The notes beneath the pieces were generated by a model. The model did no database searches. It was not told where the DNA came from and worked only from the letters and a program-made list of their open reading frames with translations. From assembly GCA_009908925.1 (NCBI GenBank), contig JAAAOH010000179.1, positions 1-28,190 of the forward strand: 28,190 nt of DNA, given 5' to 3'. Made by a program: the position numbers and the translations under genes. Position 1 is the first letter of the stretch. The number at the start of each line of letters is the position of its first letter. The DNA is from Spirochaetota bacterium (GTDB taxonomy: Bacteria > Spirochaetota > Spirochaetia > DSM-27196 > PWMO01). Of this stretch, positions 6,684-13,774 are shown in pieces.

Positions 6684-7640
6684 TCAGGAGTACTTGAGCA
6701 GGCTCTGGATGTGCAGCGCCGCATCCTCATCGGTGACGAGGTAGTCGACATAGCCGCCGCGCAGCGCACTAAGAATCGGGCGTGCCTTATGGTGACCCGC
6801 TGCAACACATATCCGACCGCGCACCCGCCGGAGCGCCTGTAGCTCAAGCCCGATGACCCGTTCGTGGATCTCCGCGTCGAGCACGCTCCCGTCCTCTTTC
6901 AGGAGCCGCCCGCACAGCATCCCGGCTGCCCCGTCTTCAATCATCGCGGACAGCTCGTCCCGCGTAAGGTGACCATTTTTGTAATACTGGGTCTCGTCAT
7001 AGCTCACCACACCGACACCGAAAAGTGCAAGATCCACTTGCTCCGCCCGTGCAAGCACTCGTTGAACCTCGGGCTCCACGTCCAGCATCCGCTTGAGTCC
7101 CGGATCCTTAACGATCGCCGGCGCCTGGATCACGTGACGGGCAGCCCGCAATTTGCGCGCCAGCGTGAACGCAATCTCGTCTCCTTCGATATCGAGGTCG
7201 ATCCGGCCGCTCCCACCGATGAGCTCCACCACCTCCAGATCCATGGACTGCGCCACAGGCTCGATCTGCGTCACTACGCTGTATACGGTAGTGCCGATCG
7301 TGATACCGATGCGCATTCCGGGTTCGAGCAGTGATCGAAGAAGTCCCGCTCCTGCATCCCCAACTTTTCGTTTCGTCGCTTCGAGCTCCGGCTCCGAGCC
7401 TACCACGATCACGTCTCGCAGGCTGAAGGTATCGCGCAGGACGTCCTGGTGCCTGAGGCCGTTAGAGGAGGTATCGTTGATGCGAATCTCGACGATCTTT
7501 TCGTCCCTGGACCGCTGCAGATACTTCGAAACGTTCGACCGCGAGATCTGCAGGGCGTCGGCAATCTGCTGCTGTGTCAGACCATCGAGAAAGTACATCT
7601 TGGCGATACGGATCAGAAGATCCCGTTTGGTGGAATCCAT
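6684..7640 (-). CDS. SorC/DeoR-type sugar-binding transcriptional regulator
   Basis: The 318-residue product has the size and layout of SorC-family regulators. An N-terminal helix-turn-helix (residues ~21-42, LTQQQIADALQISRSNVSKYLQ) is followed by a sugar-phosphate-binding domain related to phosphosugar isomerases, with IGITIGTTVYSVV, ELIGGSG and LFGVGVV as landmarks. The start at 7640 (MDSTKRDLLIRIAKMY) fits relatives; a frame reaching 7859 would run through the divergent promoter and lacks HTH homology. No strong Shine-Dalgarno precedes it. The gene is divergent from the FGGY kinase/DeoC-like operon with 217 bp between, so it most likely controls that operon and itself. Its effector should be a phosphorylated product of the kinase, as for LsrR or Bacillus DeoR. 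Confidence 0.9.
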   Translation of the reverse strand: MDSTKRDLLIRIAKMYFLDGLTQQQIADALQISRSNVSKYLQRSRDEKIVEIRINDTSSNGLRHQDVLRDTFSLRDVIVVGSEPELEATKRKVGDAGAGLLRSLLEPGMRIGITIGTTVYSVVTQIEPVAQSMDLEVVELIGGSGRIDLDIEGDEIAFTLARKLRAARHVIQAPAIVKDPGLKRMLDVEPEVQRVLARAEQVDLALFGVGVVSYDETQYYKNGHLTRDELSAMIEDGAAGMLCGRLLKEDGSVLDAEIHERVIGLELQALRRVRGRICVAAGHHKARPILSALRGGYVDYLVTDEDAALHIQSLLKYS

Positions 7641-7757
7641 GTCACGCTTCACTGCTACAGGCCCCCGCCACTGTCGGTTTGAAACCTTACTCTGAGCGGT
7701 GTCGCACACGGCGTCAAGTCGTCTCTCTGCAATTGCCGCATCTGCATCTCCCATTTT

Positions 7758-7773
7758 TGTGTCATATGACACA
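7758..7773. promoter_or_regulatory. Perfect palindrome, candidate SorC-family operator
   Basis: TGTGTCATATGACACA is a perfect 16-bp inverted repeat in the AT-rich space between the divergent regulator and kinase genes, 22 bp upstream of the kinase promoter's -35 element. A second, weaker inverted repeat (ACATAT at 7799-7804, ATATGT at 7812-7817) overlaps that -35 element and spacer. Position and symmetry suit a regulator that loops or blocks the promoter; binding itself is inference. Confidence 0.65.
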
Positions 7774-7795
7774 CTTAGCTTAACATACTTATCGT

Positions 7796-7823
7796 TTGAC
7801 ATATACCGACAATATGTTACGAT
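7796..7823 (+). promoter_or_regulatory. Sigma-70-type promoter for the kinase-aldolase operon
   Basis: TTGACA (7796-7801, full match) is followed after 16 bases by TACGAT (7818-7823, 4 of 6). Transcription would start near 7830, giving a short leader with AGGAGG at 7848-7853. Confidence 0.55.
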
Positions 7824-7847
7824 TGTTCGTAAAGAATTATCGTTCGT

Positions 7848-7853
7848 AGGAGG
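7848..7853 (+). promoter_or_regulatory. Ribosome binding site AGGAGG
   Basis: AGGAGG lies four bases before the ATG at 7858. It fixes the kinase start and excludes a 53-codon longer in-frame reading from 7699. Confidence 0.8.
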
Positions 7854-7857
7854 TTGC

Positions 7858-9417
7858 ATGAGTACCCGCTACATTCTGGTACATGATCTCGGAACCACCG
7901 GCAACAAAGCCATTATCGTCGACGATAAGCTGAACCTGCTGGCCAGCGGCTACACGCCGTTTCAGTCCTATTATCCGCACACCAACTGGGTCGAACAGAG
8001 TCCCGAAGAATGGTGGACCGCCGTCGTGGAGAGCACGAAGGAGGCCCTTGCCAATAGCGGGATCGACCCCGGGGATATTGCCGTGGTCAGTTTCAGTGCC
8101 CAGATGATGAGTCAGACACCCGTTGCAAAAGATGGCTCACTGCTCATGGAGCGCACCCCAATCTGGCCGGACGCACGCGCCGGCACGCAGGCACAGGAAC
8201 TACACGAAGCGTTCGGAGGTCTCGACAACTACTATCGCATCCATGGAGTCGGGTGGCAGTCCGAGATCCACATTACGAACAAACTCAAATGGCTGAAGGA
8301 TAACAGACCGGAGGTATACCGGGACACGTACAAGTTTCTCCAGGCAAAGGAGGTCATCGCCTATCGTCTGACCGGCGAGTTCGCAACGGAGTACGGCGAC
8401 GCCTCGATGTGCGGATATCTCGACATACGCAAGCGAGCAGTCTCCGACGAGATTCTGTCTGCGTCGGGAATCGACAGGGAAAAGCTCCCGGATATTCACG
8501 AGTCTCACGATATCATCGGCCGCGTGACACCCGAGGCGGCGAAGTTGACCGGCCTCACGGAGGGCACCCCGGTAACCCTCGGTTCCGGTGATGTTGTCTG
8601 CTCGGATCTCGGTGCCGGTGTTATCAAGCAGGGAATGGCCTACACCTACATCGGATCGGCCAACTGGACCGGCGTATTCCGGGAAGAGCCCAGCACCGAT
8701 CCACGTGTCAAAATGAACTGCAGCACCTGCCTCCCGTGGCCCAATGCGTATCACCTGGTCATGATCACCGCCGCAGGCGGCATTGCCCAGCAGTGGATCC
8801 AGGACGCCATGTTCAGTTCAGAATCCGACGATGCGGTGTATCAGACCATGACCGCGGATGCGGAGAACGTACCCGCCGGGGCGGATGGCCTCATTTTCCT
8901 GCCCTACCTCCGTGGTGGTGGTGCCCCGCATTTCGACATCAACGCCCGCGGTGCGTATCTCGGCGCGTTGATACCCCACACGCGTGGCCACATGCTTCGA
9001 TCGCTGTACGAAGGCGTTTGCTTCAACATGCGCTGGCTCTATGACCTATTCGAGTCGGTCGGCGTGCCCATTTTCAACCTCGACCAGATCAGAGCTATCG
9101 GCGGCGGGGTACAGAACGATCTGTGGATGCAGACATACGCAGACGTCAATGGGCTTCCGTTTGCGCGCGTCAGCAACCCGCAGCAGGCAACCGCGGTGGG
9201 TGCCGCAATGATAGGCGGCGTCGGCGTCGGGATCTGGAACAGCTACGAAGAGGCATCACAGCACATAACTACCTCGAAGACCTTCGAAAGCGAACCGGGC
9301 AACACGCAAATGTATAACGAGCTCTACCCTATCTACAAAGACGCCTACCCGGCACTGAAGAGCATTTTCGACCGGATCGCTGACTATCAAATCAAGTACA
9401 TGCACGAAGAAGAATAG
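7858..9417 (+). CDS. FGGY-family carbohydrate kinase
   Basis: The 519-residue product is a sugar or sugar-alcohol kinase of the xylulokinase/glycerol kinase superfamily. The N-terminal domain begins ILVHDLGTTGNKAII (phosphate-binding loop, residues 6-20). GSGD at 242-245 carries the probable catalytic Asp245. The C-terminal domain has AIGGGVQNDLWMQTYADV and the ATAVGAAMIGG stretch that contact ATP. It would phosphorylate a sugar-like substrate in the cytoplasm for the aldolase encoded 23 bp downstream. With a SorC regulator and a DeoC-like aldolase as partners, the set resembles LsrK/LsrF/LsrR (AI-2 processing). The substrate cannot be read from sequence, and xylulose or another ketose is as possible. 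Confidence 0.9.
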   Translation: MSTRYILVHDLGTTGNKAIIVDDKLNLLASGYTPFQSYYPHTNWVEQSPEEWWTAVVESTKEALANSGIDPGDIAVVSFSAQMMSQTPVAKDGSLLMERTPIWPDARAGTQAQELHEAFGGLDNYYRIHGVGWQSEIHITNKLKWLKDNRPEVYRDTYKFLQAKEVIAYRLTGEFATEYGDASMCGYLDIRKRAVSDEILSASGIDREKLPDIHESHDIIGRVTPEAAKLTGLTEGTPVTLGSGDVVCSDLGAGVIKQGMAYTYIGSANWTGVFREEPSTDPRVKMNCSTCLPWPNAYHLVMITAAGGIAQQWIQDAMFSSESDDAVYQTMTADAENVPAGADGLIFLPYLRGGGAPHFDINARGAYLGALIPHTRGHMLRSLYEGVCFNMRWLYDLFESVGVPIFNLDQIRAIGGGVQNDLWMQTYADVNGLPFARVSNPQQATAVGAAMIGGVGVGIWNSYEEASQHITTSKTFESEPGNTQMYNELYPIYKDAYPALKSIFDRIADYQIKYMHEEE

Positions 9418-9440
9418 ACTCAGAAGGAGCACCACACATC

Positions 9441-10874
9441 ATGAGTATCTACGGAGTAATAGACCCGCACGTCCTGGCCGGCATCGTGGACTCGGCAGCC
9501 GTCGGCATGGATATCACCGATGAGAAACTGCGCGAGTATCTCGAGCGGTTCAAGAAGTATCCCGAAACGAGCGTCGTCGTGGTCAATTTCTACCAGGCAC
9601 GGCTGGCGGCCGAGATCTGCGCCGGCTCGCATGTCGAGGTATGTATCGCGATCGCCTACCCGCCCCTGTGCGCAGTACCGACGGAGCTGAAAGTCCAACA
9701 GGCCCGCTATGCGGTGGAAGAGCTCGGCGTGAAGCATGTGCTGTTCACCATTGACCATTCCAGGTTTCGCGAGGGCCTGTATGATGAGGTCGAAGCAGAG
9801 GTGCGCGCGGTAGTCGATGTCGTCGGCGGTCGTGCAGAGGTCATCGTCATGCCAGACTTCACCCACTGGAACGAGGAGGACGCGGCCAGGGTCTCCCAGA
9901 TAATCGCCGGTGCCGGAGGCGATATGATCAAGTCGACCGGCGGCATGGGCAGGCGGGAAGATCCGAAGAAGGTCGCAGCCGCCGTGAAGGCCGTTGACGG
10001 CTCGATCAAGGTGATGGGGACGAGCGCCATTCGCAATCTTGACGAAACCCTCGCCATGATGGATGCCAAGCCCGACAAGATCGCGATCAGCCGCGCCGGG
10101 TTCTTCACCACGCTCGACGAGATTTCCATGCTCGAGACCGTGCGCCTCTCCAGAGAGGACGTCGCCCGGCGTCTCAGCGGCCTGATCTGGCACCCGACCA
10201 CTACCACGCAGGAAGTCAAAGAATACCTGCGGGCTGCCGCGGATGCTCGCCTCTACGGCGTCAGCGTTGACCCACGCTGGCTGCCGTTGGCCGCTTCAGA
10301 GCTCCATGGGAGCAAGACGAAAACCATAACGCGCGTCGACACGCCGTTCGGCATTACACCCACCGACATGAAGGTCGAAGAGCTCGCGTGGGTGGTAAAA
10401 AACGGTGCGGCGGACACCGAGATTCAGATCGCAATGAACACGGCCGCGTTCAAGTCCGGCAATTACACCTATGTGACCGAGGAGCTCGACCGCCTGGTTG
10501 AAGCTGCGGACGCGCACCCGATCAGTGTGATTCTCCAGACGCCACTTCTCAGCAAAGAAGAGACGGTGGCAGCGGTGATGTTGTGTCGCGCAGCCGGTGT
10601 CGCTGCGGTGGAGCCGATCCATGGCTTCGGGAAGTTCACCGAGGACGGAACCGTCATCCATCCGGATCCGCTTCGCAAGAGCGACATCGAGCTTCTCAGC
10701 CAGGCAGCCGCGGGAAAACTCGCGGTCCGGGCAACGGGTGGCATCCAGCGGCTTATGCAGGCACTCACCATGATCGGCAGTGGTGCCGAGCGGCTCGTTC
10801 TTCCGAATGCCGTAGACATCCTCAGGCAGTACGACTCACTTGTCGAGCGGGTGTCTCCCTACGCCAGGAGCTGA
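9441..10874 (+). CDS. Tandem DeoC-like aldolase (two fused DERA-type domains)
   Basis: The 477-residue product is about twice the size of deoxyribose-phosphate aldolase. Residues ~1-240 are one DeoC-like barrel, with DMIKSTGG placing Lys164 where DERA has its Schiff-base lysine (E. coli Lys167). The segment matching Lys201 (IKVMGTSAIR) has Met192. Residues ~250-477 are a second, more typical DERA-like barrel: YGVSVDPRWLPLAASEL, TPFGITPTDMKVEE, AFKSGNY, VILQTPLLSKEE, LAVRATGGIQ. There the Schiff-base position is Glu391 (AVEPIHGFG), the Lys201 position is Arg430, and the Asp102 position is Gln329. So only the first half keeps a catalytic lysine. AAGGAG lies 11 bases before the ATG, in an operon with the kinase. 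It likely cleaves or rearranges the phosphorylated sugar, but the reaction may not be that of DERA. Confidence 0.85.
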   Translation: MSIYGVIDPHVLAGIVDSAAVGMDITDEKLREYLERFKKYPETSVVVVNFYQARLAAEICAGSHVEVCIAIAYPPLCAVPTELKVQQARYAVEELGVKHVLFTIDHSRFREGLYDEVEAEVRAVVDVVGGRAEVIVMPDFTHWNEEDAARVSQIIAGAGGDMIKSTGGMGRREDPKKVAAAVKAVDGSIKVMGTSAIRNLDETLAMMDAKPDKIAISRAGFFTTLDEISMLETVRLSREDVARRLSGLIWHPTTTTQEVKEYLRAAADARLYGVSVDPRWLPLAASELHGSKTKTITRVDTPFGITPTDMKVEELAWVVKNGAADTEIQIAMNTAAFKSGNYTYVTEELDRLVEAADAHPISVILQTPLLSKEETVAAVMLCRAAGVAAVEPIHGFGKFTEDGTVIHPDPLRKSDIELLSQAAAGKLAVRATGGIQRLMQALTMIGSGAERLVLPNAVDILRQYDSLVERVSPYARS

Positions 10875-10888
10875 CAGGCGTCTCTTGA

Positions 10889-11101
10889 TCAATCACCGGA
10901 CGAATGTGCCGGGCCCGTGCAACGCGGCCCGGCACGCCGGCCCCCCGCCACGAGCACCCCGAGCTGAAGCGTTCCGGGGGCGACCAGCGTCGTCGTAGCA
11001 ACGACCACTCCCGACATCGATGTGAGGGCCGCCAGGGAAACGCCCAGCGCCAGATAGCCGAGGATACGTATGCTGCCCCTGAAACTCTGGACACCAGCCA
11101 C
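10889..11101 (-). CDS. Possible small hydrophobic ORF or membrane-protein fragment
   Basis: A 70-codon minus frame reads a hydrophobic stretch (ILGYLALGVSLAALTS, then VVVATTTLVAPGTLQLGVLVAGG) that could be one or two membrane segments. It ends in a charged tail that passes through the hairpin at 10906-10935. The frame stays open upstream (LLIAECLERHLRLSVEDRPNV) without an ATG. It has no ribosome binding site and I recognise no family. It is the only coding-like signal in the 346-bp gap between the aldolase and DAHP synthase, and may be a gene remnant. Confidence 0.25.
   Translation of the reverse strand: MAGVQSFRGSIRILGYLALGVSLAALTSMSGVVVATTTLVAPGTLQLGVLVAGGRRAGPRCTGPAHSSGD
10906..10935. terminator. 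Strong GC hairpin after the aldolase gene
   Basis: GTGCCGGGCC and GGCCCGGCAC form a perfect 10-bp stem around a 10-base loop, 31 bases beyond the aldolase stop. There is no T-run on either strand, so termination would not be of the classical intrinsic kind. It may act as an mRNA 3'-end stabiliser or with another factor. Confidence 0.5.
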
Positions 11102-11220
11102 GTTAGGTCGGTCCTCTACGGAAAGGCGCAGATGGCGCTCGAGGCACTCCGCTATGAGAAGTCGGCGCGACCAAATACACTGCGTTCGCCCGAGAAACGC
11201 GGGCTATTCATGTGGGGCCC

Positions 11221-12282
11221 TCACGCGGACGCAGGCACCTTCGACAGTGTGGAGTGCGCCCACAGGAGTATCTCCTCGGTCGCTTCCCAGCCGAGGCATG
11301 CATCGGTTATGGAGCAACCGTAGACGAGCTCGTTCAGGTCGTCCGGAATCGGCTGGCGGCCCTCGATAAGATTGCTCTCGAGCATAATGCCCATGATCTC
11401 GCGCTTGCCTTCGGCACGCTGGTGCACGATCGATTCGAGCACCTCGGTCTGCCGCGCGGCGTTTTTGCGGGAGTTTCCGTGGCTGCAGTCCACCATCAGG
11501 CTCGGCTCCACACCGGCCTCGGTGAGCACCGCGCAGGCGGCGTCGATGTGATGGCCACGGTAGTTCGGCCCGTCCTTTCCGCCGCGCAGGATGATGTGGG
11601 TAGTGTCATTCCCCGCAGTCTCGAGGACGGAAGTCTGCCCGGCCTGGTCGGTTCCGATGAAGCTGTGCGGGTGGCGCGACGAGGCAAGGGCGTTCACCGC
11701 CGTTCTTACATCGCCATCGGTGCCGTTTTTGAATCCCACCGGCATGGAGAGGCCGCTTGCCATCTCCCGGTGCGTCTGCGACTCGGTGGTGCGGGCGCCG
11801 ATGGACGCCCAGCTCACCAGATCATCGATGTACTGCGGCACGATCGGGTCGAGCAGCTCGGAGCCGGCTGGCAGGCCCATGTGCGTGATATCGAGGAGCA
11901 GCTTTCGTGCCCGGCGCAAACCCTCTTCAACATCGTATGAGCCGTCGAGATACGGATCCAGGATGAGACCCCGCCATCCGAGCTTCGTGCGGGGCTTCTC
12001 GAAATAGACCCGCATGACGACGTAGATCTTATCCTGGACTCGCTCCCTGAGGGACTGAAGACGCGCGGCGTAATCGAGTGCTGCCTCCGGATCGTGAATG
12101 GAACATGGCCCGACGACTGCAAGCAGGCGATCGTCCCGCTGGTGGATGATGTCCTCGACGGCCCGTCGACTCTCGACGACGGTGCGGATCGAGGCGTCCG
12201 TCACGGGAAACTCCTCTTTCATGACGTTGGGAGCCACCAATGGACGGAGCGACTTGATGCGTAGATCATTGGTTTGCTGCAT
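11221..12282 (-). CDS. aroG: 3-deoxy-7-phosphoheptulonate (DAHP) synthase, class I
   Basis: The enzyme condenses phosphoenolpyruvate with erythrose 4-phosphate, the first step of the shikimate pathway. The 353-residue length and the start MQQTNDLRIKSLRPL match E. coli AroF/G/H, so I chose the ATG at 12282. The metal ligands can be placed as Cys60 (VVGPCS), His268 (DCSHGNS), Glu302 (MLESNL) and Asp327 (SITDACLGW). KPRTKLGWRGL near 96-106 and ILRGGKDGPNYRG near 231-243 bind substrate phosphates. Which aromatic amino acid inhibits it cannot be told. No Shine-Dalgarno lies before the ATG, and a possible -10 box ends only nine bases upstream. It lies downstream of arginine deiminase on the same strand with a ~150-bp gap, and no other aro gene is near. 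The symbol marks the family, not the isozyme. Confidence 0.94.
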   Translation of the reverse strand: MQQTNDLRIKSLRPLVAPNVMKEEFPVTDASIRTVVESRRAVEDIIHQRDDRLLAVVGPCSIHDPEAALDYAARLQSLRERVQDKIYVVMRVYFEKPRTKLGWRGLILDPYLDGSYDVEEGLRRARKLLLDITHMGLPAGSELLDPIVPQYIDDLVSWASIGARTTESQTHREMASGLSMPVGFKNGTDGDVRTAVNALASSRHPHSFIGTDQAGQTSVLETAGNDTTHIILRGGKDGPNYRGHHIDAACAVLTEAGVEPSLMVDCSHGNSRKNAARQTEVLESIVHQRAEGKREIMGIMLESNLIEGRQPIPDDLNELVYGCSITDACLGWEATEEILLWAHSTLSKVPASA

Positions 12283-12291
12283 AACAACATG

Positions 12292-12321
12292 AATATACAT
12301 GATCGGGCAGCAAACATGCAA
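12292..12321 (-). promoter_or_regulatory. Possible promoter of DAHP synthase with near-leaderless start
   Basis: On the minus strand TTGCAT and TATATT stand 18 bases apart, with TATATT nine bases before the ATG. If used, transcription would start at or within a few bases of the ATG. The -35 box is weak (3 of 6). Confidence 0.3.
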
Positions 12322-12373
12322 CGCGGGGCCGCCGGGTGGGCGCCGACAGCCGACAGCCGCCGGCCGCGGTCGG

Positions 12374-12388
12374 CGCCGGTGACCGGCG
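12374..12388. terminator. Hairpin downstream of arginine deiminase
   Basis: CGCCGGT-G-ACCGGCG is a perfect odd palindrome about 40 bases after the arcA stop, within a very GC-rich ~100-bp spacer. It has no T-run, so a terminator role is weakly supported. Confidence 0.3.
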
Positions 12389-12429
12389 ACAGGCCACAGC
12401 CGCTCCCGCCGGTGGCGGTCGTGCCGGGC

Positions 12430-13665
12430 TCAGCCGACCGGCTCGCGCTCCACGGGAAGTGTCATGCAGCGCGCCCCGCCGCCGCCTCGGGCAAGCTCGA
12501 CGCCCGGAGTGAGGACGAGGAGCCTCTCGTGGTCGTCGACGTGCTCCTCGCCGGAGAGAAAGACATCGACCGAACGCACCGCAAAGCCGGCTTTGGCAAA
12601 AGCGTCGGCGGTTGCCACATTGCAGTCGTAGCCGATCACTTTCCCCGGGGCGAGGGCGAGAACGTTGGTGCCGGACATCCACTGCTCGCGCTGCTGATAG
12701 ACCTCGCTCTCCCCGCCGCAGAGAATGGGCTCGAGCTCGACCCCGAGCTCCGCGAGCCCCTCGATGATCCCCGCTACGTCACGGATGACGGTCTCCTCTC
12801 CCGGTGCCACGTCCATGCGAACCACCCGCAGCCGCTTCGGGCCGAGCACGTAGGGCGCATACACCAGCGCCGCGTGACGGTCGACGAGGGTGAAGACCAT
12901 ATCGAGATGGATGGTCGAGGGCTCATGAGGAAGCATCACGACGAGTATGTGAAAGGGCTCGGCGAAGGTGTCGACGAGGTTCTGCGCAAGGCGATCCACG
13001 GCCTCGGCGCTGCTGCGCTCCGAGACACCGAGGATGAGGGTGTTCGGCGAAACCGGCATGAAGTCCCCGCCCTCGAGGCGCACGTCGCCTCCCCCTTCAA
13101 GCACACCGTCAAACAGTATTCCCTCGGAGCCGAGTTGCGGGAGGTAGGAGAACGCGGCTTTCAACAGCAGAGACTCGTTGACCCGCACCCTGTGTGCCAT
13201 CGCACCCACGAGGGCACGGTCACGAAAGACCATCGCCCCGTCGCGCATGAAGTAGAGGTTCGGCAGCGGCGGAATGTCGTAGAGGCGCTCGGAGAGGTAA
13301 TCGGTAAGCGTATCACGTCGGGCCGGCAAGCCGCCGATGAGCGTGTCGACGAGCTCGTCAGCGCCCATACGAATGAGCTCGCCTGCGCGGTCATCGCTCG
13401 ATATCGCGCGCACCACCGCCGCCTTTGCTTCACCCGTAGCGTTGATCACCGAGCTCACGAGGTCTTTCATCTCGTACACCTCGGCCACCTGCGAGAGAAA
13501 GCTCTTGAGCTTCTCGTGCTCCCGGCTCACCACGGAGATCGGGATGATGTCATGATAGAGTAACTGGCGGGCCGATTCGGGCGTCATGCGCTCGATCTCG
13601 GTGCCCGGGCTGTGCACGATCACCCGTTTGAGGCAACCGATCTCGGAATCAAGGTAGACGCTCAT
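12430..13665 (-). CDS. arcA: Arginine deiminase
   Basis: The enzyme hydrolyses arginine to citrulline and ammonia. The 411 residues are the family's usual length. Catalytic residues can be placed: Cys400 in GGGGARCMTLPVER, His253 and Asp255 in TIHLDMVFT, Glu198 in LEGGD, and Asp142 in YFMRD. The N-terminus SVYLDSEIGCLKRVIVHSPG is typical. The ATG at 13665 was preferred over a GTG two codons upstream; neither has a clear Shine-Dalgarno. No ornithine carbamoyltransferase (arcB), carbamate kinase (arcC) or arginine/ornithine antiporter (arcD) lies in this window, so the ATP-forming pathway would need genes elsewhere. The gene is divergent from asnS. Confidence 0.96.
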   Translation of the reverse strand: MSVYLDSEIGCLKRVIVHSPGTEIERMTPESARQLLYHDIIPISVVSREHEKLKSFLSQVAEVYEMKDLVSSVINATGEAKAAVVRAISSDDRAGELIRMGADELVDTLIGGLPARRDTLTDYLSERLYDIPPLPNLYFMRDGAMVFRDRALVGAMAHRVRVNESLLLKAAFSYLPQLGSEGILFDGVLEGGGDVRLEGGDFMPVSPNTLILGVSERSSAEAVDRLAQNLVDTFAEPFHILVVMLPHEPSTIHLDMVFTLVDRHAALVYAPYVLGPKRLRVVRMDVAPGEETVIRDVAGIIEGLAELGVELEPILCGGESEVYQQREQWMSGTNVLALAPGKVIGYDCNVATADAFAKAGFAVRSVDVFLSGEEHVDDHERLLVLTPGVELARGGGGARCMTLPVEREPVG

Positions 13666-13731
13666 AGGCACGAACCGGCCATCAGTCTACTTCCACCTGC
13701 CGGCTTCTGCAACATATTTACCTCGGTCGGG

Positions 13732-13743
13732 TTACCGTGGTAA
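13732..13743. promoter_or_regulatory. Inverted repeat in the arcA/asnS divergent promoter region
   Basis: TTACC-GT-GGTAA lies in the 109-bp space between the two divergent starts, with a related TTACC at 13719-13723. It may be an operator, though the repeats are short. Confidence 0.35.
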
Positions 13744-13774
13744 GTGTAGAGGATACGCCGATAGAGGAGGAGAA

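Noticed and set aside
7699..7857. A 53-codon N-terminal extension of the FGGY kinase.
   Set aside because: It would translate the operator and promoter region; a strong AGGAGG precedes the ATG at 7858 and the family starts there.
12274..13563. A 429-codon plus-strand frame opposite arginine deiminase.
   Set aside because: The minus frame holds all arginine deiminase catalytic residues; the plus frame has no family features.
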